64,000 nt of DNA from positions 79,962 to 143,961 of the forward strand of contig JADJZR010000012.1 of the NCBI GenBank assembly GCA_016715645.1, given 5' to 3'. The stretch is from Elusimicrobiota bacterium. Lineage in GTDB: Bacteria; Elusimicrobiota; Elusimicrobia; FEN-1173. This document shows, piece by piece, positions 42,688 through 50,292 of the stretch. Below the pieces are notes generated by a model. It was not told the origin of the DNA. It ran no database searches and worked only from the letters and a program-made list of their open reading frames with translations. The translations under genes were made by a program, and so were the position numbers. Each line of letters opens with the position of its first letter. Within the stretch, counting starts at the first letter, position 1.

Positions 42688-44135
42688 GTGTGCCAAGCGA
42701 GCTGACGGAAAGAACGTGCCGGTGAGAATCCGGAGAGGGCAAGGGCTGAGCCAGCCCACCCATAACCAAAACCCGAGCGTAGTGAGGCAACAAGCCACGT
42801 GATGCCGGGAGGCGGGAATCACCAGGCCGCAATGCGAAAGCGTGAAGGGGTAGAGCCCCGAAACTAGTCACGTCATGGAGGCCGACCTACTATTAGTATA
42901 GGGAAGGCACCACTCCCCTGATCGGTGGATGATCAGATCAACGGGAGCTCCATCGAGGTCAGAGACCGCGGCATGGGGATAAAAGCGAAACGTCGGAACC
43001 TTGGGAGATCCACAGTCTTCCCGAAGAAGGGAAGGGGCGAACAATCTGAAGAAGAGAGAACGTCCCAATGAGATCGTGGAAGTCGGACTGACTCGTAGTA
43101 GAGCGAAGCCCGTTGAAAGGCGGGGATCTGTCGAAAAGGACAGGCTCGAAGGGGTCGGCGGAAGTGCGAAGAGGAAGAGGGAGACAGCAACCGATTACAG
43201 AGGCGGATAAATGCTGGAAACGAAACTTGACCTCATAACGAAGCGAGCCAAAGAGGAGCCGACGCTGAAATTCACATCGCTGGCGCACCTGCTGAACGAG
43301 ACGCATCTGGCGGAGTGCTACGGAATGCTAAAGAAGCGAAAGGCCCCTGGGGTGGATGGAGTGAGTGTGGGGGAATTGTCAGTCCCATTCTGTCGAACGT
43401 TTACCTGCACTACATTCTGGATCTTTGGTTTGAGAAGAAGCTGAAGAAAAGCCTGAGGGGATACGCGCAACTCATCCGGTATGCCGATGATTTTGTCATT
43501 GGATGCCAAAACAAATGGGAAGCGGAGAAAATCCTGGTGGAATTAAAGGAACGGTTGCGAACGTTCTGTTTGGAAGTGTCGGAGGAGAAGACCCGGATCG
43601 TGGAGTTCGGCCGGTACGCCCGAGAGCGCGCTGAAAGGCGTGAAGGAAAGGCGGGCACGGTAGATTTCCTGGGGTTCACACATTTCTGTGCCGAAGGACG
43701 CAATGGGTGGTTCGTTGTGGGGCGTCGGACAAGCGGAAAGAAATTCCGAGCGGCGTTGACGGCCATGAACGATTGGCTGAGACGTATCCGGAATCAGGTT
43801 CCGCTGAAAGAGTGGTGGAAGATTCTCGGCTGGAAACTGAAGGGCCATTATCAATATTACGGGATCACGGGGAACGGGAAGGGGATCTACCGTTTCTACC
43901 GGAAGCTGAAGTGGATCGCGTATAAGTGGTGGAACCGACGAAGCCAGATGAGGAGTGGAAGCCAGGCTGATTTCGCAAAGATGGTCTGGCGACACCCATT
44001 GCCACTCCCACGCATTGCCCATTCTTTCCGAGTGGCGGCAACGTGAGCATGACTGAAGAGCCGTATTTGGGAAATCCGCACGTACGGTTCCGTGAGGGGA
44101 TGCCCCTGTCTTTTACCGGGAGTATTCTACTCGAC
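42688..44135 (+). mobile_element. Group II intron with an internally deleted reverse transcriptase
   Basis: Begins GTGTGCC, matching the GUGYG start of group II introns. Domain V is at 44057-44089 and starts GAGCCGTATTTGGG, ending ACGTACGGTTC. Domain VI and the 3' end (TACTCGAC) follow. The 3' boundary at 44135 is fixed because the interrupted REP arm resumes at 44136. The 1448-bp intron holds a maturase/RT gene with a deletion. A fragment of a related intron lies at 50876. Confidence 0.85.
43211..44046 (+). pseudogene. Group II intron reverse transcriptase/maturase, internal deletion
   Basis: The N-terminus (KRKAPGVDGVSV) and C-terminal half (GIVSPILSNVYLHYILDLWFE, then RYADDFVIGC with the catalytic YADD, and the maturase/HNH-free tail) are present. 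They are joined directly with a frame change near 43376, so RT motifs 1-4 (about 170-200 residues) are missing. Without the fingers the protein cannot be a working reverse transcriptase. The remaining C-terminal maturase region might still help splicing, but this is speculative. Confidence 0.88.
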
Positions 44136-44283
44136 CAATTAACCGGGATTCCCCGGTTGGAACGGGTCTGACGTCGACAGGGATTGGAACAGAATTGTTG
44201 AGCCCTCCCGGACGGAAATGCTCCGTCAACTAAAAATTTCGGGCTAATTTTATTTTTGGGGAAAAACTATTTAAAACATTTCC

Positions 44284-44493
44284 ATTCCACGACGCGCGCG
44301 CCTTGTGGTTCCCGGCGGGCTCTTTCATGTGATTGCCCGTGGATTGGTGTTTTTAGGAACGCGGTTCAAAGGGTTGTCCTGCAAAAATATGGCAGACATG
44401 ACCGGGATGTCCATTCAGGCGGCTTCGAAGGCAAAGGAACGAGGTCGGGACTTACTGGAATCTCACCCCGGCCTCAGTAAATTGATTAGTTGA
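44284..44493 (+). pseudogene. RAYT (REP-associated Y1 transposase) remnant
   Basis: About 70 residues. The N-terminal PRRARLVVPGGLFHVIARG is the start of the Y1 transposase family. It passes directly into the family's C-terminal helix-turn-helix (MTGMSIQAASKAKERGRDL), so the middle with the HUH-type and tyrosine motifs is deleted. No alternate-frame copy of the middle part was found. Its stop codon lies within the right REP arm. Confidence 0.7.
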
Positions 44494-45227
44494 GAACGTC
44501 CCCTTTGGCCCACGCGGTCAAAGACTTCTTTGGCCATCTCGCTCGCCGGAAACAAATCCTGTTTAGCCCCGCCCAATCCCTTGAAATCGTTTACCCACCC
44601 AAATCCATCCCCCGGGACATTCCAACGGAAAAAGAGATAGAGGCCTTGCTGCGCGCGTCAAGCCGTAGAACCCCCGATGGCTTGAGAGACAAGGCCCTCT
44701 TTGAACTTCTCTATTCGACCGGCATCCGCCGGCGGGAGCTGATGCGGCTCCACGTTCAGGACGTGGACCTGGCGGAGGGTCTGCTCACCATCCGCGACGG
44801 TAAAGGTGGGAAAGACCGCGTGGTGCCCGTAGGACGTGCGGCCTGTGACGCCCTGTCCCAATACCTCCGTGTTCGCCACCGCATCCCCAACGGCCATGTC
44901 ACGGGAGGCCACTATTCGACGATCCTCTTTTTGACAAAGAGCGGACCGCTGAAGGACCCCACCCTGACCGTCTTGGTCCGTGAATATATGCGCCGATCGA
45001 ATGTCCGCCACACGACCTGCCATGTGTTCCGCCACGCCTGCGCCACGCACATGCTCCGCGGTGGTGCGGACATCCGGATGGTGCAGGAGTTGCTTGGCCA
45101 CGCGCGGCTGACAACCACGCAACTCTACACCCACGTCACCCCGCTGGACTTAAAGGAGGCTCACCGCAAACACCACCCGCACGGGAAGATGGACAAGAGA
45201 AAATCCTTGTTATTATTTCATAAATGA
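44490..45227 (+). CDS. Tyrosine recombinase (XerC/D-like), 5' truncated by the REP element
   Basis: 245-codon frame. The catalytic domain is complete: the first Arg in TGIRRRELMRL, Lys in DGKGGKDRVV, HVFRHACATHML (HxxR), LLGHARLTTTQLYTHV with the nucleophilic tyrosine. Only the end of the N-terminal core-binding domain remains. The first residues are read from the REP right arm (44485-44506), so the natural start has been lost. TTG 44490 may or may not be used. A second, smaller integrase remnant with similar sequence lies at 49820. Confidence 0.8.
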   Translation: MRTSPLAHAVKDFFGHLARRKQILFSPAQSLEIVYPPKSIPRDIPTEKEIEALLRASSRRTPDGLRDKALFELLYSTGIRRRELMRLHVQDVDLAEGLLTIRDGKGGKDRVVPVGRAACDALSQYLRVRHRIPNGHVTGGHYSTILFLTKSGPLKDPTLTVLVREYMRRSNVRHTTCHVFRHACATHMLRGGADIRMVQELLGHARLTTTQLYTHVTPLDLKEAHRKHHPHGKMDKRKSLLLFHK

Positions 45228-45246
45228 TATATCATCTAAATGAAAT
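45215..45246 (+). promoter_or_regulatory. Nested palindrome upstream of higBA
   Basis: ATTTCAT (45215-45221) and ATGAAAT (45240-45246) are inverted repeats around the inner palindrome ATGATATATCAT (45224-45235). It lies 16 bases before the toxin start and overlaps the integrase stop. It is a likely operator for HigA. Confidence 0.6.
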
Positions 45247-45261
45247 GAATCGGCGAGGCCC

Positions 45262-45609
45262 ATGTACGAGATAATCTATTACGAGACCGCGCGGGGAGAC
45301 CAGCCGGTGGCGCTCTTTTTGGACGAGCTTCAGAAGAAAGTTCGTGCGAAGGTTTTTCGATATTTAGCGGACCTGCTGGCGGTCCACGGGCCGAATTTAA
45401 AAAGACCCTTCGCCGACGTGGTGCGTGGGAAAATCCGGGAGCTTCGTGTGCGTTTCGCTTCCGATAGTGTGCGTGTGCTGTATTTTTTCGCAGGCCGGGA
45501 GATCGTGTTATTGCACGGGATTCTGAAAAAGACGCAGGAGCTTTCCTCGGCGGATATCGAGACGGCTGAACGACGGATGAACGACTGGCTTCAACGACGT
45601 CCGAGATGA
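45262..45609 (+). CDS. higB: HigB-like toxin (phage Gp49-like, RelE superfamily)
   Basis: 115 residues. ParE/RelE-fold mRNA interferase of the Gp49-like group: YETARGDQPVALFLDEL, IRELRVRFASDSVRVLYFFAGREIVLLHGILKKTQ. The ELRVRF...RVLYFF strand pattern and HGILKKTQ are the family signature. It precedes its antitoxin, the usual higBA order. The reading frame is complete and the region is an insertion-rich island. Confidence 0.85.
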   Translation: MYEIIYYETARGDQPVALFLDELQKKVRAKVFRYLADLLAVHGPNLKRPFADVVRGKIRELRVRFASDSVRVLYFFAGREIVLLHGILKKTQELSSADIETAERRMNDWLQRRPR

Positions 45610-45632
45610 GAAGCGCGACGGGAGGAAACGCT

Positions 45633-45920
45633 ATGAAACACAAAACCAGAACCTTCCAGGACCACCTGAAGGAGAACCTGAAGGACACCGAATTTAAGAA
45701 ATACTACCAGCAGGAAGGCGTAAAACTAAAAATCGCCTTCCAGATCGCCGAGTTACGACGTAAGCGAGGTTTGACCCAGACCCAACTGGCACGAAAGCTT
45801 GGAACGTCCCAAGGCAACATTGCCCGCCTTGAATCGGCCGATACGGACAACTACGAGGTCAGCACCCTGGAGCGCATCGCCGCGACCATGGGGAAGACCC
45901 TGGTTGTGGCCTTCCGGTAG
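45633..45920 (+). CDS. higA: HigA-like antitoxin (XRE helix-turn-helix)
   Basis: 95 residues from ATG 45633, preceded by GGAGG; a longer frame begins at 45606. The HTH is KRGLTQTQLARKLGTSQGNIARLE. The acidic N-terminal region (FQDHLKENLKDTEFKKYYQ) is typical of HigA proteins that pair with Gp49-like toxins. It ends 73 bases before the RHS gene. Confidence 0.85.
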   Translation: MKHKTRTFQDHLKENLKDTEFKKYYQQEGVKLKIAFQIAELRRKRGLTQTQLARKLGTSQGNIARLESADTDNYEVSTLERIAATMGKTLVVAFR

Positions 45921-45992
45921 GAATAGCCTTCCCCGGTATTTATTGCCCCCGACAGCATTTCAACCTCGTCGGGTTTTTGTAAAATCCACGGC

Positions 45993-47333
45993 GTGAAACG
46001 CCTTCCCGTTTTTCTTTTAACCAGCCTTCTTTCCCTGCCCCTCGCGGCCAATCCGCTAGGTTTTGCGCTCCCGCAGAATCTACCGACGATGGTGCAACAT
46101 ATTCCGACGGTGATTAATCGCATAGATGGCGACATCTACGAGAAAACTGGAGGTCAAGGCACGGCGCACATCTTTGCGGGTGGCCAACGAATCGCCTCAA
46201 AGACGGGAGACACGGTTCTCTATTTCCACCAAGACCACCTGGGAAGCACCAGCCTGGTCACCGATATGGCCGGTGCGGTGGTTCAAACCACGCGTTACAT
46301 GCCGTTTGGAAACATCTACAGTAGTAGCGGCTCCCTCACTGATGTTGGTTTCACTGGTCATCGACACGATTTCAGCGACGGGCTGATCTACATGAAGGCG
46401 CGGTACTACGACCCGGCGATAGGGAGGTTCGTTTCGCCGGACACCCTCGTTCAAAGCCCGTATGATCCCCAGACATTAAACCGGTATGCATACGCCCGAA
46501 ACAACCCTGTCTTATATACCGATCCCAGCGGGTATAGCTTTAGTTTGAATCGAACGATCAATTCGATAGGGAAGGAACTAAAAAGAATAAATCAAACGAT
46601 GTATCGCCAATGGCACCGCTGGGATGACCAATTAAATCGTTTGCAGGAAAAAAATCCCAACTTCAATTTTAGCGGGGGGTATGGAATAACCCTTGGTGGG
46701 AACGACCGGGACTCGTTCACGGGAGAGATCAGATATCATCCCTACAACAAGCCATACAGACCCGAACCCAATAATCCCGTAAGCACACTGTTGGTCGACG
46801 TTTCAAAAGAAATATCCAACAATGCCTATTCCCGGCCAGGAGCCGGGCTATTGGCAGAGGCCGGTATGGGGGATTATCATTCAAAAGCGGAGGAATGGGC
46901 ATTACGTGTTGCCGAATGGAGCGAGGCAACAAGCTATGTGGCCAATGGCGTTGCGATTGGATCGCTTCTATTTGGCCCTGAAGCCGCGCCAGTTTACGGA
47001 GGGGCGTCATTGGTTGCGGCAGGTCTTGATATAACTGCGACGGCGGGTTATTGGACTCATTACTCTCTGTCTAATCAAAAAGCAAGCCTATTTAAAGGGT
47101 TTTCATCTTTCCTCTCAGTTCCTTTGGACGCTGTTCCAATGTTTAAGCCAGGAATTAGTGTAACACGAATAGGTGGCGCCGTTAGCTACATGGAGCGGTT
47201 CGGGTCAAGGTCCGGGTTTATCTCTAAATGGTACGGAACTCTAAGAATTGCGGGATCTGACGTTACGAAGATTAGCATCCAAGAAACGGCGGGATATCTT
47301 GGGGATCACAACTCTGGGGAAAAGAGAAAATAG
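45993..47333 (+). CDS. Miniature RHS-core protein with a polymorphic C-terminus
   Basis: 446 residues. A signal peptide (1-19, ending LPLAANP) is followed by a shortened RHS core: HQDHLGSTSLVTDMAG, RYMPFGNIY, GLIYMKARYYDPAIGRFVSPD and NRYAYARNNPVLYTDPSGY at about residue 175. The many YD repeats of normal RHS proteins are absent. After DPSG the C-terminal 270 residues are unique and include a glycine/alanine-rich hydrophobic stretch (residues about 315-350), as seen in pretoxin regions. GTG start. It is probably a secreted toxin or a decayed cassette; the small membrane gene after it may be immunity. Confidence 0.75.
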   Translation: MKRLPVFLLTSLLSLPLAANPLGFALPQNLPTMVQHIPTVINRIDGDIYEKTGGQGTAHIFAGGQRIASKTGDTVLYFHQDHLGSTSLVTDMAGAVVQTTRYMPFGNIYSSSGSLTDVGFTGHRHDFSDGLIYMKARYYDPAIGRFVSPDTLVQSPYDPQTLNRYAYARNNPVLYTDPSGYSFSLNRTINSIGKELKRINQTMYRQWHRWDDQLNRLQEKNPNFNFSGGYGITLGGNDRDSFTGEIRYHPYNKPYRPEPNNPVSTLLVDVSKEISNNAYSRPGAGLLAEAGMGDYHSKAEEWALRVAEWSEATSYVANGVAIGSLLFGPEAAPVYGGASLVAAGLDITATAGYWTHYSLSNQKASLFKGFSSFLSVPLDAVPMFKPGISVTRIGGAVSYMERFGSRSGFISKWYGTLRIAGSDVTKISIQETAGYLGDHNSGEKRK

Positions 47334-47336
47334 AAA

Positions 47337-47621
47337 ATGGAATTAAATGAAATTGAAGGAACACCCAAAACAAAGTTTATTCTTTATTTTATTCAACCTA
47401 TAATGGAATGGTCGGAGTCAATAGGAGTTTCTGCAGGGGTTTTTCCATTAATGTTATACTCGATTTTTCTTTTTTATTGTATCTCTTGGTTTAAGTCTCG
47501 TGAAGTTTTAACTCTTAGTCAAAAAATCACCAAATGGAATCTGATAATTGGATTTATTCTTGGAATTCTGGTCACCGTATTTCGCCAAATCCAAATCTGG
47601 CAAGGGATTCCTCTTAAATAG
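47337..47621 (+). CDS. Small membrane protein, possible RHS immunity protein
   Basis: 94 residues with two hydrophobic helices (about 38-55 and 70-84). It begins 3 bases after the RHS gene, is AT-rich, and has no known family. Position directly after a polymorphic toxin C-terminus is the usual place of an immunity gene. That role is inference. Confidence 0.5.
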   Translation: MELNEIEGTPKTKFILYFIQPIMEWSESIGVSAGVFPLMLYSIFLFYCISWFKSREVLTLSQKITKWNLIIGFILGILVTVFRQIQIWQGIPLK

Positions 47622-47746
47622 TGAGCGGCCTGGCGTAAGAGTCTCCGCATAACGCAAAATAGGATTCCCCGGTCTGGTGTGTGTGAAGAGAAAAAATACG
47701 TCTCAAGTAAAACTAATGGGCGATATTTCATAACCAGGATAAAAAT

Positions 47747-48226
47747 GTGAAAATAATTCTCAGCCTTATTCTTCTCTTTTGGGGGGTTAGCTCTGCGCGT
47801 GGGGAACAGGCAGAGAATTGGTATATCGGGCCCCGGGTGGGGTTCGTTTCACCTTTTACTGGAATTTTAGGATTTGAAATTCAACGGAGGCACTTTGCCT
47901 TGTGTGCGGGTCTGCCGGGGACATATGGTGCCAAATATTATTTCAGTTTCCCTCGAAAGTCCTGGTATGTGGGCCTGTATGTGACGCGGTTTAATTACAC
48001 GCCAGAAACGGTGGAATATGAAGAAGGCGTTCCTTACGACAAAAAAATGGTTCGAAGGCAGGGAGTGGGGGGCGGGTATCGTTGGCGGTGGGGAAGCGGG
48101 TGGGATTTGGATCTTTCTCTGGGTGTGGGAACGGTTAAGGACACAGCCGAATATCGTGGTGTTGAGACGCTTCGTTGGACTGGTACAGACATAAAAGCTG
48201 GGCCCACCATCGGCTACTCGTTTTGA
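47747..48226 (+). CDS. Small outer-membrane beta-barrel-like protein
   Basis: 159 residues with a signal peptide (1-19, SSARGEQ) and alternating hydrophobic/polar strands. It ends in GPTIGYSF; a C-terminal phenylalanine is usual for proteins inserted by the BAM complex. It may be half of an older, longer barrel: the next short frame has similar strands. Confidence 0.5.
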   Translation: MKIILSLILLFWGVSSARGEQAENWYIGPRVGFVSPFTGILGFEIQRRHFALCAGLPGTYGAKYYFSFPRKSWYVGLYVTRFNYTPETVEYEEGVPYDKKMVRRQGVGGGYRWRWGSGWDLDLSLGVGTVKDTAEYRGVETLRWTGTDIKAGPTIGYSF

Positions 48227-48243
48227 CCTAACGACGAGGGACA

Positions 48244-48474
48244 GTGGAAATGCGCGTTGGAGCCGGTTTTGGTTTGGCCAGGGGAAAAATCGAAGAAACC
48301 TACTCGGGAAAACTTTATTCGACCCCCTTTTCCGGAAGTGCCTCTGATACTTGGACAGGCGTGACGTGGGAAATATCGCCCTCCATTCTTTTTAAAGCGG
48401 GGCAAACAAATATTGAGCTTGGGGTCACTTACGCGGTATTTCCGACGCTCGATGAAAATACGGAATTCTTTTAA
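48244..48474 (+). pseudogene. Barrel-like fragment
   Basis: 76 codons resembling the later strands of an outer-membrane barrel (MRVGAGFGLARGKIEE, ILFKAGQTNIELGVTYAVFP) ending in FF. All three frames are closed between it and the previous gene, so it is probably a degraded continuation or a duplicate. Confidence 0.35.
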
Positions 48475-48512
48475 TTTGAATGGCACCCGTTCGGGTTTCA
48501 CTTGGGGGTAGA

Positions 48513-48818
48513 ATTTTAAACATTTTCCTCATTCGCGGTCAGAAGGTTATGTTGGATGAAGATCTGGCCGAGCTCTATTAAGTGAGGACGAAGGACCTGA
48601 TCCAGGCCGTCAAACGGAACCGTTCCCGGTTTTCCGAAGATTTTATGTTCCGTTTGAACACCGAGGAGGCCGAAAAGATGCGGTCACGAATTGTGACCGC
48701 ATCCAAACGCAACATTCGGTATAGCCCCTTCTCCCTTTACGAGATCATCCAGGAGATGAAACTGTCCGCCAGCATGGCGGGGATCGGGTTTATTCTTGAC
48801 GAGCCACCCGGAAAATGA
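48513..48818 (+). pseudogene. ORF6N-domain gene, broken
   Basis: IRGQKVMLDEDLAELY followed by an in-frame TAA, then VRTKDLIQAVKRNRSRFSEDFMF and RIVTASKRNIRYSPF. This is the ORF6N DNA-binding domain of phage-type regulators. The stop interrupts it and the downstream FTEQG part is deleted. An 11-bp perfect inverted repeat (48677-48687 and 48693-48703) lies inside it. Confidence 0.75.
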
Positions 48819-48955
48819 AACGCCCCCCTATTTCCATTTTAACCAGCTTTCTGGTCTTTGCCGTCCTCGCCAATCCTCAGGGGGTTTCGGTGCCGATGAC
48901 GGTCTTCTCAATGGTCGGGCCGGTTGATTACGGCTTGGCGGTGAAATCCTTATGA
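48815..48955 (+). pseudogene. N-terminal fragment of an RHS-type gene (signal peptide only)
   Basis: 46 codons opening MKRPPISILTSFLVFAVLAN, closely like the signal peptide of the RHS protein at 45993 (MKRLPVFLLTSLLSLPLAAN). It ends at a TGA without any RHS core. It looks like the remaining start of a second RHS cassette. Confidence 0.55.
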
Positions 48956-49005
48956 CCTTAGGGCCCGCGCAAAAATAAGTTTCCCTTTTGTCCCAGCGGT
49001 GACCA

Positions 49006-49248
49006 TCAATATTGATTCACATGCTCATGAACAATGATCTTGAGCATGGTCTGATAGCCAATTCCTCTGGTTTCTGCTTTTTCTTTCAGTTTGGTGATAA
49101 TTGTCGGGTCCAGCATAATTGATGTAGGAAATTGCCGGACCTTTGGCCGAACAACGACGGCAGAACGGCTGATGGCGATATCGTGCCCAAGATCACGCTT
49201 ATGAAATTCACGAACCTGCCTATCCACTTTTTTGTGTTGTATTTTCAT
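49006..49248 (-). CDS. brnA: BrnA-like antitoxin
   Basis: 80 residues from the ATG at 49248. The C-terminal ribbon-helix-helix-type part reads RQFPTSIMLDPTIITKLKEKAETRGIGYQTMLKIIVHEH. It overlaps the end of brnT by 29 bases, giving the brnT-brnA order of the type II BrnTA system, in which BrnA neutralises the toxin and represses the operon. Confidence 0.8.
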   Translation of the reverse strand: MKIQHKKVDRQVREFHKRDLGHDIAISRSAVVVRPKVRQFPTSIMLDPTIITKLKEKAETRGIGYQTMLKIIVHEHVNQY

Positions 49249-49567
49249 AGAACCTCCGTTCGTCCTTTCGCATGGGTCTACAGGAGATGGGTCGGATCTT
49301 TTCACCGCGGCGAGTAAGAATCAGTGCTGTCATTCGACTCCCCTCTGTTAGGCCCAATACAAGGCCCCGCCATTCATCATGTGCGGGTTCAATAATTTTA
49401 CCGGCAAAGATATATTCAGTTTGCAAGAAAAGCGACTCGATCTGCTCAGCCGAATACCCGTGTTTAAGGTTCTTTCGTATGTTGCCCTCGTCCCAATCAA
49501 AATTTTCGGGATCTGCAACAAAGTCATGAAGCCATTGGGCAGCGGATTCGTCTGTCTTGAGCCTCAT
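49220..49567 (-). CDS. brnT: BrnT-like toxin
   Basis: 115 residues from the ATG at 49567. The family signature FDWDEGNIRKNLKHG is present, followed by LGLTEGSRMTALILTRRGEKIRPISCRPMRKDERRFYE, the typical RelE-like end (RxIsaRxmtkkERryYe). A longer frame to 49582 would start inside the -10 box. The promoter gives only 6 bases between the -10 and this ATG, so translation is probably leaderless. Confidence 0.88.
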   Translation of the reverse strand: MRLKTDESAAQWLHDFVADPENFDWDEGNIRKNLKHGYSAEQIESLFLQTEYIFAGKIIEPAHDEWRGLVLGLTEGSRMTALILTRRGEKIRPISCRPMRKDERRFYENTTQKSG

Positions 49568-49573
49568 GGCTAT

Positions 49574-49602
49574 ACTATACACATAATATAGTTAACTGTC
49601 AA
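49574..49602 (-). promoter_or_regulatory. brnTA promoter, probably leaderless
   Basis: Minus strand: TTGACA (49597-49602), 17-base spacer, TATAGT (49574-49579), then 6 bases to the ATG at 49567. The AT-rich spacer carries TATA-type short repeats that may form the BrnA operator. Confidence 0.8.
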
Positions 49603-49819
49603 GTGGCCTAAGTTGAATACATTGAAATAGCTGGCAGAACCTTGGAAAATCCAACAAGTGGCCAGGGGCACGTTCTCCATAAATCAACCAAATTAAAATC
49701 TCTGATGTAATAACGCGATTGTTGTTGAAGAAGGCAAGGCCAGTTTATTCATTCAATCGCATTGAGGTTGAATCTTCTAACCCCTCCTGATTGTTTTGGC
49801 CCGCTAATATTAGGGCCTG

Positions 49820-49974
49820 TCGAATGTCCGCCACACGATTAGCCCGCGTTTAGCCATGGGTGCTCCACGCACATGCTACGCGGCGGGGCCAACATCCGGC
49901 TCATCCAAGAGCTTTTGGGCCACCGCCACCTGGGTACTACGCAAATCTACACCCGCGGGGAGGAACGAAAATAA
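49820..49974 (+). pseudogene. Integrase C-terminal remnant
   Basis: The bases GAATGTCCGCCACACGA match the coding of NVRHT in the integrase at 44490. A frame from 49861 reads CSTHMLRGGANIRLIQELL then GHRHLGTTQIYTRG, the end of a tyrosine recombinase with its tyrosine, and stops at TAA 49972. The part in front is scrambled. With the copy at 44490 it brackets the toxin-rich core of the island. Confidence 0.8.
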
Positions 49975-49977
49975 GTG

Positions 49978-50024
49978 ATGACATTTCCCGGCGCGGGGGG
50001 TATAATAAAGTAAGACAATCTTAC
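49978..50024 (+). promoter_or_regulatory. Promoter and operator of the AbrB/PIN pair
   Basis: ATGACA (49978-49983), 17-base spacer, TATAAT (50001-50006), then the perfect palindrome GTAAGA-CAA-TCTTAC (50010-50024) over the probable start of transcription, before AGGGGGG and the ATG at 50038. Confidence 0.7.
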
Positions 50025-50037
50025 AAGGGGGGCTTCC

Positions 50038-50292
50038 ATGAAAACAATGGAAATGACAACGATGTCGTCCAAGGGCCAGGTGGTAATCCCCGCGGACATT
50101 CGCGATCGGATCGGTCTTTCCAGCGGGACCAAGCTGATGATACTGATGGACGGGGACAACCTGCTTTTGAAACCTGTCCAGACGCCTAAAATGGAGGTTT
50201 TCCGCGCCCTGGTGAAGCGAAGTCGCCGGTGGGCCAAGGAGGCTGGTAAGGAAAAGCGACGTTCCCAAGCTCATCAAAAAAGTTCGTCATGA
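50038..50292 (+). CDS. AbrB/SpoVT-type antitoxin
   Basis: 84 residues. The swapped-hairpin domain reads TTMSSKGQVVIPADIRDRIGLSSGTKLMI, a canonical AbrB-family start. The basic C-terminal helix (RSRRWAKEAGKEKRR) leads to the PIN gene, which overlaps it by 4 bases. It would be an antitoxin and autorepressor. Confidence 0.85.
   Translation: MKTMEMTTMSSKGQVVIPADIRDRIGLSSGTKLMILMDGDNLLLKPVQTPKMEVFRALVKRSRRWAKEAGKEKRRSQAHQKSSS

Larger units (their letters stand above)
42666..44506 (+). mobile_element. REP/RAYT element carrying a group II intron
   Basis: The left arm (42666-42687) is the exact reverse complement of the right arm (44485-44506). The arms contain GGGGACGTTCTCAACT, a motif of REP sequences used by RAYT transposases. 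The similarity continues for 5 more bases across the intron: CAATT at 44136 pairs with AATTG at 44480. The element is therefore a palindrome-ended unit with a RAYT remnant inside and an intron inserted in its left arm. Confidence 0.8.
49583..50037 (+). other. Decayed region between brnTA and the AbrB/PIN pair
   Basis: No intact gene. It holds a poorly conserved copy of the REP motif (GGGGCACGTTCTC at about 49663), an intron-like short match (AGCTGGCAGAACC near 49631) and the integrase remnant at 49820-49974. The rest has no recognisable signal. Confidence 0.5.

Noticed and set aside
48677..48703. Perfect 11-bp inverted repeat as a terminator
   Set aside because: It is inside the ORF6N coding remnant and lacks a T run. 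It might be a chance of coding, or an old operator.
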